Of a stretch of 8,260 bases of DNA, positions 1 to 6,442 are shown in pieces (position 1 is the first letter of the stretch; every line of letters begins with the position of its first letter). Below the pieces are notes generated by a model. The model made no database searches. It was not told the DNA's origin and saw only the letters and a program-made list of their open reading frames with translations. The DNA is taken from assembly GCA_021816565.1 (NCBI GenBank), contig JAKAXN010000194.1, positions 1 to 8,260 of the forward strand, written 5' to 3'. The translations under genes and the position numbers were made by a program. The stretch comes from Actinomycetes bacterium. GTDB lineage: Bacteria > Actinomycetota > Acidimicrobiia > Acidimicrobiales > Palsa-688.

Positions 1-41
1 GTCACTGGAACCGGGTTGCTGGAACCACAGGGCACTGCTCG

Positions 42-112
42 AGCGGGCGACGGGAGTCGAACCCGCGTAACCAGCTTGGAAGGCTGGAGCTCTACCGTTG
101 AGCTACGCCCGC
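42..112 (-). tRNA. tRNA-Gly, anticodon TCC
   Basis: Read on the minus strand, the sequence folds into a complete cloverleaf. The acceptor stem GCGGGCG pairs with CGCCCGC, and the D-arm has a GCTC/GAGC stem. The anticodon stem is CCAGC/GCTGG around the loop CTTCCAA, which gives anticodon TCC, reading GGA codons. The variable loop is four bases, as is usual for tRNA-Gly, and the T-arm loop is TTCGACT. The discriminator base is U (complement of A42), the normal identity base for bacterial tRNA-Gly. The 3' CCA is not encoded: the next genomic bases on this strand are CGA, so CCA must be added by the nucleotidyltransferase. Confidence 0.96.
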
Positions 113-123
113 GAAGGACCCTG

Positions 124-129
124 ATCCTA
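124..129 (-). promoter_or_regulatory. possible -10 element for tRNA-Gly
   Basis: TAGGAT on the minus strand fits the actinobacterial TANNNT -10 pattern. It ends 11 bases before the first base of the mature tRNA-Gly, so transcription would start only a few bases ahead of it. I see no convincing -35 at the expected spacing. The tRNA could instead be co-transcribed from the tRNA-Pro promoter. Confidence 0.35.
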
Positions 130-133
130 CAGC

Positions 134-151
134 CCCGGCGGGCCCGGCGGG
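134..151. repeat. tandem duplication of a 9-base unit
   Basis: CCCGGCGGG occurs twice head to tail (134-142 and 143-151) in the spacer between the two tRNA genes. A 7-base inverted repeat (131-137 with 173-179) encloses it. No T-run follows on either strand, so there is no classic terminator here. The repeat may be slippage in GC-rich DNA with no function. Confidence 0.5.
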
Positions 152-178
152 TCGAAACCGGGAGGCGGCGGTCGGGGC

Positions 179-253
179 TGGTCGGGGAGGGGGGATTCGA
201 ACCCCCGGCCTCCTGCTCCCAAAGCAGGTGCGCTACCGCTGCGCCACTCCCCG
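179..253 (-). tRNA. tRNA-Pro, anticodon TGG, CCA encoded
   Basis: The minus strand forms a full cloverleaf. The acceptor stem CGGGGAG pairs with CTCCCCG, including the C1-G72 pair typical of bacterial tRNA-Pro. The D-stem is GCGC/GCGC. The anticodon stem CCTGC/GCAGG encloses the loop TTTGGGA, giving anticodon TGG, which reads CCA and, with wobble, other proline codons. The T-arm is GGGGG/CCCCC around TTCGAAT. The discriminator is A, again typical for proline. The three bases after it read CCA (positions 181-179), so the 3' end is encoded, unlike in the neighbouring tRNA-Gly. The mature body without CCA spans 182-253. Confidence 0.97.
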
Positions 254-282
254 GACGGGCGCGGGATGCCCGCTCAGGAGCA

Positions 283-288
283 AACCTA
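283..288 (-). promoter_or_regulatory. possible -10 element for tRNA-Pro
   Basis: TAGGTT on the minus strand fits TANNNT and lies 29 bases before the first base of tRNA-Pro, which would give a leader of roughly 20 bases for RNase P to remove. No clear -35 is visible, because the upstream sequence is occupied by a GC hairpin (290-304). The rest of the spacer between the channel gene and the tRNA (254-326) holds only a small hairpin, GCGGG/CCCGC at 261-273. Confidence 0.35.
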
Positions 289-289
289 G

Positions 290-304
290 CCGGGGCGGCC
301 CCGG
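290..304 (-). terminator. GC hairpin after the potassium channel gene
   Basis: CCGGGG (290-295) and CCCCGG (299-304) form a 6-base-pair stem with a 3-base loop, starting 22 bases downstream of the channel stop codon on the minus strand. There is no run of U after it, only one short T-triplet further on, so it would be a weak or non-canonical terminator. It equally overlaps the region where a -35 for the tRNA-Pro promoter would lie. Confidence 0.25.
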
Positions 305-326
305 GCGGGCGGCTACGACGCCCGGA

Positions 327-1061
327 TCAGTCACGCCGCCGGGGGGACAGATTGCCGACCAGGAGGGCCACCACCGTCACCAGGTACAGCTGGCCCACCA
401 GGGCCTCGAGCACGGCCATGGCCCGACCCAGTCCGGACGCCGCGGTCAGGTCGCCGTAGCCGGTCGTGGTCAGCGTGACGAAGGAGAAATAGGTGAAATC
501 CGACGAGTCCGGGTGGGCGGTCTGGGCGAAGAACGGCCCGGAGGCCAGGGCGCCCACCGCGGCGTAGACGAACGACCAGAACATGCCGAGCAGCACGTAG
601 ACGCACAGCGCCCCCATGACCGTGTGCACGTCCAGCCGTCGCCGGCGCAGCACACCGATCGCGATCACGACCGGTGCCGCGCCGACCAGCATCATGTCCA
701 CGAGGAAATAGGCGTCGCGCTGGCCCGGATCGCCGGCCACCATCTCCGCCAGCGCGCCGGCCAGGCTGACCAGCGACACCACCACCGCTACCCGGACGAC
801 CAGGCGGCGGGCCCCGGCCGCGTGCAGCGCGGCCAGGAGGGTGGTGGCCTGCAGGGCGGTGGTCACCGGCACCGCCCAGCGGCCGGAGGGGGCGGCGGTC
901 ATCAGGATGAATGTGGCCAGGATGAGCAGCAGGACCACGCCGAAGCGGGCCGGCCCGGGCTGCCCCCGGGCGGGGGGCACCCCCGCCCCGTCGGCGGGCC
1001 CGGTGCCGGACGGCCCGCCCCGGCGGGGCCCCAATTCGGTGTCCGGTCGCTGGTCGGTCAT
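327..1061 (-). CDS. six-helix potassium channel (ion transport 2 / voltage-gated-like family)
   Basis: The product is a 244-residue membrane protein carrying the K+ selectivity filter TTTGYGD at residues 198-204, so it should conduct potassium across the cytoplasmic membrane as a tetramer. Hydrophobic stretches at about 40-58, 62-82, 87-109, 117-138, 148-172 and 214-237 suggest six helices, with the pore loop (189-206) between the last two. Arginines flank helices 3 and 4 (85-90 and 139-142), but there is no clear S4 ladder of regularly spaced positive residues, so voltage sensing is uncertain. The N-terminal 38 residues are Gly/Pro/Arg-rich and probably disordered. The protein stops just after the last helix, so no cytosolic RCK or nucleotide-binding domain is present. 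I chose the ATG at 1061. An in-frame upstream extension to 1181 looks like non-coding GC-rich sequence. The Shine-Dalgarno is weak (AGGG about 14 bases upstream). The gene is divergent from tig, and no functional link to it is evident. Confidence 0.85.
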   Translation of the reverse strand: MTDQRPDTELGPRRGGPSGTGPADGAGVPPARGQPGPARFGVVLLLILATFILMTAAPSGRWAVPVTTALQATTLLAALHAAGARRLVVRVAVVVSLVSLAGALAEMVAGDPGQRDAYFLVDMMLVGAAPVVIAIGVLRRRRLDVHTVMGALCVYVLLGMFWSFVYAAVGALASGPFFAQTAHPDSSDFTYFSFVTLTTTGYGDLTAASGLGRAMAVLEALVGQLYLVTVVALLVGNLSPRRRD

Positions 1062-1123
1062 CTGCAGATGCGCACCCTGGCTGGGGGTTTTCCGGTGGTT
1101 ACGACGCTGCCACCGCCCCCCGA

Positions 1124-1157
1124 CGGGCGGCTCACCCCCGGCGGGTGATCCCGCCCG
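1124..1157. promoter_or_regulatory. long imperfect palindrome in the channel/tig divergent region
   Basis: CGGGCGG (1124-1130) pairs with CCGCCCG (1151-1157), and TCACCC (1132-1137) pairs with GGGTGA (1143-1148). The outer and inner stems are separated by a 1x2 internal loop, and the terminal loop has 5 bases. This totals 13 base pairs in 34 bases. It lies 62 bases upstream of the channel start and 98 bases upstream of the tig start. It could be an operator for a dimeric regulator, a hairpin in the channel mRNA leader, or a bidirectional barrier between the two divergent transcripts. The sequence alone does not decide. Confidence 0.4.
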
Positions 1158-1176
1158 CCACGAGCCGATTTCGGCC

Positions 1177-1197
1177 GGCACCGGCCCGACCGGTGCC
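1177..1197. promoter_or_regulatory. perfect 8-base inverted repeat upstream of tig
   Basis: GGCACCGG (1177-1184) and CCGGTGCC (1190-1197) are perfect inverted repeats around a 5-base spacer. A second overlapping palindrome, GGCCGG-CA-CCGGCC, covers 1173-1186. The 13-base centre-to-centre distance of the two arms is compatible with a dimeric repressor or activator site. The repeat sits about 40 bases upstream of the proposed tig -10 element. Chance is possible in DNA this GC-rich. Confidence 0.35.
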
Positions 1198-1238
1198 CCC
1201 GCGGTCCGGGGGGCGAGCGGTAGGGCCTCCGGCCCCCC

Positions 1239-1244
1239 TAGACT
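1239..1244 (+). promoter_or_regulatory. likely -10 element of the tig operon
   Basis: TAGACT fits the TANNNT -10 pattern and ends 11 bases before the tig ATG, so the mRNA leader would be only a few bases or absent. There is no Shine-Dalgarno between it and the ATG, which agrees with leaderless or near-leaderless translation. A short palindrome, GGGCC-TCC-GGCCC (1223-1235), abuts it upstream, and no good -35 is present. This may mean the promoter depends on an activator. Confidence 0.5.
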
Positions 1245-1255
1245 CGTACGCCTAT

Positions 1256-2671
1256 ATGAAAGCCGTGGTGGAGCCCCTCGAGGGCAACAAGGTCAAGCTG
1301 TCGATCGAGGTCGACGAGCAGGAGTTCGAGAAGGACATCGATGCGGCGTTCCGCAAGATCGCCCGGGAGGTCCGCATACCCGGCTTCCGGCCCGGGAAGG
1401 CCCCGCGGCGGATCCTGGAGGCCCGGCTGGGGAAGGAGACCGGCCGCAACGAGGCGCTGAGGGACGCTCTTCCCAGCTACTACTCCGAGGCCGTGCGCCA
1501 GCACGAGGTCGACGTGGTGGCCCCGCCGGAGATCGACATCAAGTCGGGCGAGGACTCCGGAGCGGTCGCTTTCGACGCGGTGGTCGAGGTCCGGCCCCAC
1601 ATCCAGCTGCCCGGATACACCGGTCTCAGGGTGGAGATCCCGAGCCCGTTGGCCACCGACGAGGACATCGACGCCCAGATCGACCGGCTGCGGGGCAACT
1701 TCGGCGAGCTGACGACGGTGGAGCGGCCGGCCTCTTCCGGCGACTTCCTGACCATCGACCTGTCCGGCAGCCGTGACGGCGAGCCCGTCGCCGGCCTGGC
1801 CATGGACGACTTCTCCTACGAGCTGGGCTCGGGCAGCGTCCTGCCGGAGCTCGACACCAACCTGGAGGGGGCCAAGGTCGGCGACATCCTCTCCTTCGAC
1901 GCCGAGCTCCCCGGCCAGGACCCCGCAACGCTGAAGGTCCTGGTCAAGGAGATCAAGGAGAAGAAGCTCCCGGAGCTGACCGACGAGTGGGCGGCCGAGG
2001 CGTCGGAGTTCGAGACCGTGGAGGAGCTGCGGGCCGACGTGGCCAAGCGGATGTCCCTGGTCAAGCGGGTCCAGGCGTCCATGGCACTGCGCAACGCCGC
2101 TGTCGACGCCCTCATCGAGCTGGTCAGCGACGACCCGCCGGCCAGCCTGGTGGACGCCGAGGTGGAGCGTCAGCTCCACGACATGGGGCACCGGCTGGAG
2201 AGCCAGGGAGCCACCATCAACGACTACCTCGAGGCGACCGGCCAGTCCGGGCCGGACCTGGTCGAGGCCCTGCGCCAGCAGGCGGTGCCGGCGGTCAAGG
2301 CGGACCTGGCCCTGCGGGCTGTGGCCGAGGCCGAGGACATCGAGCCCACCGACGAGGACATCGACGCGGAGATGGAGCGCCTGGCGGCGGCGTACAACAT
2401 GAAGGCCGCCCAGGTTCGCCGAAACCTCGAACGCGCTGACCAGATGCTCGCGGTACGCTCGGACTGGAGGAAAACCCGGGCCCTGGAGTGGCTCCTCGAG
2501 CACGTCGAGATCGTCGATCCCGAGGGTCAGCCCATCGACCGGGCGCTGCTAGAGCCCGACCTTGAAGACCAGGCTTCCGCTGAGGAGGCCCCGCAGATCG
2601 CAGAGGCCTCCCAGGCCGGCGCCGATACCGCCGAAGACGTTCCCCAGGATGAGGAGACCGGAGAACAATGA
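1256..2671 (+). CDS. tig: trigger factor, ribosome-associated chaperone and peptidyl-prolyl isomerase
   Basis: The 471-residue product is a cytosolic chaperone that docks at the ribosome exit tunnel and shelters nascent chains. The N-terminal ribosome-binding domain (about 1-115) carries the signature GFRPGKAP at 43-50. An FKBP-type isomerase domain follows (about 155-235), with the segment around [10 protein letters not shown] (191-200). The helical C-terminal substrate-cradle domain covers about 240-430. The last 40 or so residues are very acidic and rich in Glu, Asp and Ala, forming a probably disordered tail beyond the usual fold. I chose the ATG at 1256 because the protein then starts directly with the conserved first strand ([18 protein letters not shown]). 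The 37 in-frame codons upstream are Pro/Arg-rich and overlap the promoter. The last bases overlap clpP (ATGA), implying translational coupling and a shared protein-fate operon. Confidence 0.97.
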   Translation: MKAVVEPLEGNKVKLSIEVDEQEFEKDIDAAFRKIAREVRIPGFRPGKAPRRILEARLGKETGRNEALRDALPSYYSEAVRQHEVDVVAPPEIDIKSGEDSGAVAFDAVVEVRPHIQLPGYTGLRVEIPSPLATDEDIDAQIDRLRGNFGELTTVERPASSGDFLTIDLSGSRDGEPVAGLAMDDFSYELGSGSVLPELDTNLEGAKVGDILSFDAELPGQDPATLKVLVKEIKEKKLPELTDEWAAEASEFETVEELRADVAKRMSLVKRVQASMALRNAAVDALIELVSDDPPASLVDAEVERQLHDMGHRLESQGATINDYLEATGQSGPDLVEALRQQAVPAVKADLALRAVAEAEDIEPTDEDIDAEMERLAAAYNMKAAQVRRNLERADQMLAVRSDWRKTRALEWLLEHVEIVDPEGQPIDRALLEPDLEDQASAEEAPQIAEASQAGADTAEDVPQDEETGEQ

Positions 2672-3303
2672 TCAACCCAGTCGCCCAGTACCACATCCCC
2701 GGCGTCTTCGAGCAGACCAACCGGGGCGAGAAGAGTTACGACCTTTTTTCCCGGATGCTCGAGGAGAACATCGTCTTCCTGGGGACGCCGATAGACGACT
2801 ATGTCGCCAACGCCGTGTGCGCTCAGTTGCTGTACCTCGAGTACAAGAATGCTGACAAGGACATCAGCATCTACATCAACAGCCCCGGCGGCGACATCAC
2901 CGCCCTGTTCGCCATCTACGACACCATGAAGTTCGTGAAGAACGACATCTCGACGTTCTGCTACGGGCAGGCGGCATCGGCGGCGGCGGTCATCCTGGCC
3001 GGGGGCACCAAGGGCAAGCGCTACGCCCTGCCCCACGCCCGGATCCTCATCCACCAGCCCCACGGCGGGGCGGCCGGTCAGGCCGCTGACATCGAGATCC
3101 AGGCCAAGGAGATCCTGCGCATGCGGGACCTCCTCAATCAAATGCTCGCGGTGGATACCGGCCAGGAGGTGGAGCGCATCGCCCGCGACACCGATCGGGA
3201 TTTCATCATGAGCGCCGAAGAGGCGCAGGAATACGGCATCATCGACGAAGTGATCACGACCAGAGAGTTGGCGTTCGTCCCGCAGGCCGCGGGCGTCGCC
3301 TGA
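2668..3303 (+). CDS. clpP: ATP-dependent Clp protease proteolytic subunit, ClpP2-like
   Basis: This 211-residue serine peptidase forms the proteolytic chamber of the Clp protease and degrades chains fed in by ClpX or another Clp ATPase. The catalytic triad is intact: Ser104 in GQAASAAA, His129 in LIHQPHGG and Asp178 in DTDRDF. The oxyanion-side motif NSPGGD lies at 71-76. The AASAAA context and the N-terminal [11 protein letters not shown] segment recall actinobacterial ClpP2. The [13 protein letters not shown] stretch (114-126) recalls ClpP1, so the protein looks intermediate. Its ATG overlaps the tig stop in ATGA, with a GGAG 4 bases upstream of the ATG. clpX follows after 16 bases. No second clpP lies beside it, unlike the tandem clpP1-clpP2 arrangement I recall for Mycobacterium and Streptomyces. 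A partner elsewhere in the genome cannot be excluded. Confidence 0.97.
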   Translation: MINPVAQYHIPGVFEQTNRGEKSYDLFSRMLEENIVFLGTPIDDYVANAVCAQLLYLEYKNADKDISIYINSPGGDITALFAIYDTMKFVKNDISTFCYGQAASAAAVILAGGTKGKRYALPHARILIHQPHGGAAGQAADIEIQAKEILRMRDLLNQMLAVDTGQEVERIARDTDRDFIMSAEEAQEYGIIDEVITTRELAFVPQAAGVA

Positions 3304-3319
3304 ATCGGGAGCGGGGGAC

Positions 3320-4600
3320 GTGGCGAAGTTCGGCGAGTCGAGCGACCTGGTCAAGTGTTCGTTCTGCGGCAAGTCGCAGAAGCAGGTCAAGAAACTCATC
3401 GCAGGCCCCGGGGTCTACATCTGCGATGAGTGCATCGACCTGTGCAACGACATCATCGAAGAGGAGCTCTCCGAGAGCAGCGAGGTCCGTTTCGACGAGC
3501 TGCCCAAGCCGGCCGAGATCTTCAACTTCCTGAACGACTACGTCATCGGCCAGGAGCGGGCCAAGAAGATTCTCTCGGTCGCCGTCTACAACCACTACAA
3601 GCGGGTCCAGTCCGGCGGCTACAGCGACACCGAGGTGGAGCTGCAGAAGTCCAACATCCTGCTCCTCGGGCCCACCGGCTGCGGGAAGACCTTCCTGGCC
3701 CAGACCCTGGCCCGCATGCTCAACGTGCCGTTCGCCATAGCCGACGCCACCGCCCTCACCGAGGCGGGGTACGTCGGTGAGGACGTCGAGAACATCCTGC
3801 TCAAGCTGATCCAGGCCGCTGACTACGACGTCAAGAAGGCCGAGACCGGCATCATCTACATCGACGAGATCGACAAGATCGCCCGCAAGAGCGAGAACCC
3901 GTCGATCACCCGCGACGTGTCGGGCGAGGGCGTGCAGCAGGCCTTGCTGAAGATCCTGGAGGGCACCACCGCTTCGGTGCCGCCCCAGGGGGGACGCAAG
4001 CACCCCCACCAGGAGTTCATCCAGATCGACACCACGAACATCCTGTTCATCTGCGGTGGGGCCTTCGCCGGGCTGGACCGCATCATCGACTCCAGGCTGG
4101 GGCGCCAGGGCATCGGCTTCCGGGCCGAGATCCGCCGGGCCGAGGAGCGGGCCGAGGGCGACCTGCTGGCCCAGGTGCTGCCGGAGGACCTGCTCAAGTT
4201 CGGTCTGATCCCCGAGTTCGTCGGCCGCCTGCCGGTCATCGGGGCGGTCTCCAACCTGGACGGGCCGGCCCTGGTGCGCATCCTGGTCGAGCCCAAGAAC
4301 GCCCTGATCAAGCAGTACAAGCGGGTGTTCGAGTTGGACAACGTTGAGCTGGACTTCTCCGACGACGCTCTCGAGGCGGTGGCCGAGCAGGCCCTGCTGC
4401 GGGGGACCGGGGCCCGGGGCCTGCGGGCCATCCTGGAGGAGGTCCTGCTCGAGGTCATGTACGACCTGCCGTCGAGAAGCGACATCGGCAAGTGCGTCAT
4501 CGACCGGTCGGTGGTGATGGAGCGGGTGGCCCCCACCCTGGTGCCCCGCACCGAGGGCGTTCCCCGGGTTGCGCCCCGCAACCGCCGGGCGGCCTCGTAG
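3320..4600 (+). CDS. clpX: ATP-dependent Clp protease ATP-binding subunit ClpX
   Basis: The 426-residue product is a full-length AAA+ unfoldase that recognises tagged substrates and threads them into ClpP. The N-terminal C4 zinc-binding domain has Cys13, Cys16, Cys35 and Cys38. The AAA+ core follows with Walker A GPTGCGKT (117-124), the GYVG pore loop (150-153) and Walker B IIYIDEID (178-185). The RKH pore loop is at 226-228, an arginine finger in EFVGRLP is at 303, and the sensor-2 region GTGARGLRA is at 362-370. The ClpP-docking loop IGF is present at 265-267, consistent with pairing to the adjacent clpP. The C-terminus is a short basic tail. The start is GTG at 3320, with GGGAG 8 bases upstream. 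The gene sits in the tig-clpP-clpX unit, and the next gene begins 8 bases after its stop. Confidence 0.98.
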   Translation: MAKFGESSDLVKCSFCGKSQKQVKKLIAGPGVYICDECIDLCNDIIEEELSESSEVRFDELPKPAEIFNFLNDYVIGQERAKKILSVAVYNHYKRVQSGGYSDTEVELQKSNILLLGPTGCGKTFLAQTLARMLNVPFAIADATALTEAGYVGEDVENILLKLIQAADYDVKKAETGIIYIDEIDKIARKSENPSITRDVSGEGVQQALLKILEGTTASVPPQGGRKHPHQEFIQIDTTNILFICGGAFAGLDRIIDSRLGRQGIGFRAEIRRAEERAEGDLLAQVLPEDLLKFGLIPEFVGRLPVIGAVSNLDGPALVRILVEPKNALIKQYKRVFELDNVELDFSDDALEAVAEQALLRGTGARGLRAILEEVLLEVMYDLPSRSDIGKCVIDRSVVMERVAPTLVPRTEGVPRVAPRNRRAAS

Positions 4601-4608
4601 CCGGCTTC

Positions 4609-5931
4609 TTGAGCGGTTTCCCCAGCCTGGGCGACGCCCTGGCTTGGCTCGACAGCCACCAGAACATGGAGCGGATGCTGGCCGGCTCGAGGGCCGAGCG
4701 GGTCCCCGACCTGTCGCGCATGCGGGCCCTGGCGTCGGTGCTGGCCGACCCGCAGGACAGCGCCCCGGTGATCCACGTCACCGGCACCAACGGCAAGACG
4801 TCCACCGCCCGGTGCCTGTCCTCCCTGCTCACGACCAAGGGGCTGCGCGTTGGCACTTTCACCAGCCCGCACCTGACCCTGCTCAACGAGCGGATCGCCA
4901 CCGACGGCGAGCCCATCGGCGACGCCTCGCTGCGGTCGGTCCTCGAGCAGGTGGCCGCCGCCGAGCAGATGCTCGGCCCGGATGTGCATCTCACCTGGTT
5001 CGAGATCATGGCCGCGGCGGCGTTCGTGTGGTTCGCTGAGCGGCCGGTGGACGTCATGGTCCTCGAGGTCGGCATGGGAGGGCGCTGGGATGCCACCAAC
5101 GTGGCCTCCGCTTCGGTGGCGGTGGTCACCAACGTGGGGCTGGACCACGTCGAGTTCCTCGGTCCGACCAGGGCCCACGTGGCGGGGGAGAAGGCCGGTG
5201 TGATCAAGCCCGGATCGGTGCTGGTGCTGGCCGAGCGGGACCCTGAGCTTCTGCCCATATTCGAGAAGGAGTCGCCGGCGGCGCTGTGGCTGGCCGGGCG
5301 GGAGTGGGACTGCTTCGCCAACCAGCTGGCCGTCGGGGGCCGGTCGCTCGACATCCGCACCCCGGGCGCGACCTATGAAGGGGTGTGGCTGGACCTCCAC
5401 GGCGCCCACCAGGGGTTCAACTTCGCCGCCGCCCTGGCCGGCGCCGAGGCGTTCTTCGGGGCCGCCGTCGACGACCGGCTGGTCCGGGAGGCGGCGGCCA
5501 CGGTCTCGTCGCCGGGCCGGCTGGAGATCGTCGGCCACGACCCGCTGACCGTGCTGGACGGGGCCAAGAATCTGGAGGGGGCCACCGCGGCCTCCGCCGC
5601 CGTGCTCGAGGAGTTCGGCGCCGACCGGTCGGTCGTGCTGGTGGTGGGCATGCTCAAGGGCAAGTCCCCGCTGGACATGCTGCAGGCCCTGGGTGCCTCC
5701 CGGGCCCGCATGGTCGTCGCCTGCCCGGCGCCCTCGCCCCGCACCCAGGAGCCCGACGAGGTCGCAGCGGCGGCCCGGGCTCTGGGCGTGCCGGCCGTGA
5801 CCACCGCCGCCAGTGTGGCCGACGCCCTGACCGTGGCGTCGGAGGCCGCCACCGCCGAGGACCTGGTTCTCGTCACCGGGTCGCTCTACGTGGTGGGGGC
5901 GGCCCGGGCGGCCCTGGCCGTGGAGGCGTAG
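4609..5931 (+). CDS. folC: folylpolyglutamate synthase / dihydrofolate synthase
   Basis: This 440-residue Mur-ligase-family enzyme adds glutamate to dihydropteroate and/or to folates using ATP, in the cytosol. Visible motifs in order are the P-loop GTNGKTS (59-65), the substrate loop TSPHL (85-89) and [12 protein letters not shown] (153-164). VTNVGLDH (173-180) and [10 protein letters not shown] (193-202), which contains the lysine likely to be carbamylated, follow. The C-terminal domain has GRLE (303-306) and LDGAKNLEG (316-324). That last motif is normally DGAHNP, so His is replaced by Lys here. The best start is TTG at 4609, which retains the [14 protein letters not shown]-terminal helix. 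The only in-frame alternatives are a GTG at 4492, deep inside clpX, and an ATG at 4666 that would remove this helix. No good Shine-Dalgarno is visible, so translation probably relies on coupling to clpX. Whether one or both activities are present cannot be told from sequence. Confidence 0.94.
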   Translation: MSGFPSLGDALAWLDSHQNMERMLAGSRAERVPDLSRMRALASVLADPQDSAPVIHVTGTNGKTSTARCLSSLLTTKGLRVGTFTSPHLTLLNERIATDGEPIGDASLRSVLEQVAAAEQMLGPDVHLTWFEIMAAAAFVWFAERPVDVMVLEVGMGGRWDATNVASASVAVVTNVGLDHVEFLGPTRAHVAGEKAGVIKPGSVLVLAERDPELLPIFEKESPAALWLAGREWDCFANQLAVGGRSLDIRTPGATYEGVWLDLHGAHQGFNFAAALAGAEAFFGAAVDDRLVREAAATVSSPGRLEIVGHDPLTVLDGAKNLEGATAASAAVLEEFGADRSVVLVVGMLKGKSPLDMLQALGASRARMVVACPAPSPRTQEPDEVAAAARALGVPAVTTAASVADALTVASEAATAEDLVLVTGSLYVVGAARAALAVEA

Positions 5932-5981
5932 CGCCCCCCGAGCCGGTCTGCACCACCGTGCTGGCCGCCCACCGGGGCCGC

Positions 5982-6011
5982 CTGCGATTCCCCGGGGTGC
6001 CGGACTAGCCT
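5982..6011 (+). promoter_or_regulatory. likely promoter of ndk
   Basis: TAGCCT (6006-6011) fits the TANNNT -10 pattern and ends 9 bases before the ndk GTG. There is no Shine-Dalgarno in that gap, so a leaderless transcript is plausible. A poor -35 candidate, CTGCGA, lies at 5982-5987 with an 18-base spacer. The spacer contains the 8-base palindrome CCCCGGGG (5990-5997). The rest of the folC-ndk gap holds nothing else I can recognise. Confidence 0.45.
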
Positions 6012-6020
6012 GCCCCCCTC

Positions 6021-6431
6021 GTGAATCGCACCCTGGTTATCTGCAAGCCCGACGCCGTCGAGCGGGGCCTCTCCGGCGAGATCATCGCCCGTCTGGAGCG
6101 CAAGGGCCTCCGCCTCGTGGCCGCCGAGCTGCGCACCCTCGACCGGGAGGTGGCGGGCCGCCACTACGCCGAGCACGAGGGTAAGGGCTTCTATGAGGAC
6201 CTCCTGGCTTTCATCACCCGCTCCCCGGTGATGGTCATGGTGGTCGAGGGGCCCGACGACACCTGGCAGATCGTGCGCAACATGATGGGCGCCACCAATC
6301 CGGCCAACGCCGCGCCCGGCACCATCCGGGGTGACCTGGCCCTCGACACCGGCGAGAACCTGGTCCACGGCTCCGACAGCGCCGAGTCCGCCGCCCGCGA
6401 GATCGGGATCTTCTTCCCCGGCCTGGCCTGA
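6021..6431 (+). CDS. ndk: nucleoside diphosphate kinase
   Basis: The 136-residue enzyme transfers the terminal phosphate from ATP to nucleoside and deoxynucleoside diphosphates by a ping-pong mechanism through a phosphohistidine, balancing cytosolic NTP and dNTP pools. The phosphorylated residue is His116 in [11 protein letters not shown], and the conserved lysine near the N-terminus is Lys9 in VICKPDAV. The Kpn-loop region and the nucleotide-binding segment [15 protein letters not shown] (91-105) are intact. Length is normal for the family. The GTG at 6021 is chosen because translation then begins directly at the conserved [10 protein letters not shown] strand. The gene is 89 bases from folC, and a GC hairpin follows 11 bases after its stop, so it may be transcribed on its own as well as by read-through. 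Confidence 0.98.
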   Translation: MNRTLVICKPDAVERGLSGEIIARLERKGLRLVAAELRTLDREVAGRHYAEHEGKGFYEDLLAFITRSPVMVMVVEGPDDTWQIVRNMMGATNPANAAPGTIRGDLALDTGENLVHGSDSAESAAREIGIFFPGLA

Positions 6432-6442
6432 CTCCCGCCGGG

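Noticed and set aside
5..26. CTGGAACC direct repeat (5-12 and 19-26) downstream of tRNA-Gly, considered as an attachment site
   Set aside because: It is only 8 bases and does not copy the tRNA 3' end, and no integrase or mobile gene is present in the window.
1145..1255. In-frame N-terminal extension of trigger factor
   Set aside because: The 37 extra residues are Pro/Arg/Ser-rich, overlap palindromes and the -10 hexamer, and precede the conserved first strand of the family.
1062..1255. CIRCE (HrcA) or ClgR operator upstream of tig
   Set aside because: No TTAGCACTC/GAGTGCTAA pair and no convincing ClgR-type CGC...GCG site is present. The palindromes there do not match either consensus as I know it.
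1238..2503. 421-codon minus-strand frame opposite tig
   Set aside because: It is a mirror of the trigger factor codon pattern, rich in Leu, Val, Gly and Arg, with no start signal and no family features.
3856..5538. 560-codon open frame on the minus strand across clpX and folC
   Set aside because: It lies antisense to two clearly conserved genes. Its protein is Arg/Gly/Ser-rich without domains, as expected for shadow frames in high-GC coding DNA.
5932..6005. Possible remnant of the missing DUF4233 gene between folC and ndk
   Set aside because: One frame gives about 23 residues ending in a stop at 6006, but there is no start codon context and no resemblance to a membrane protein.
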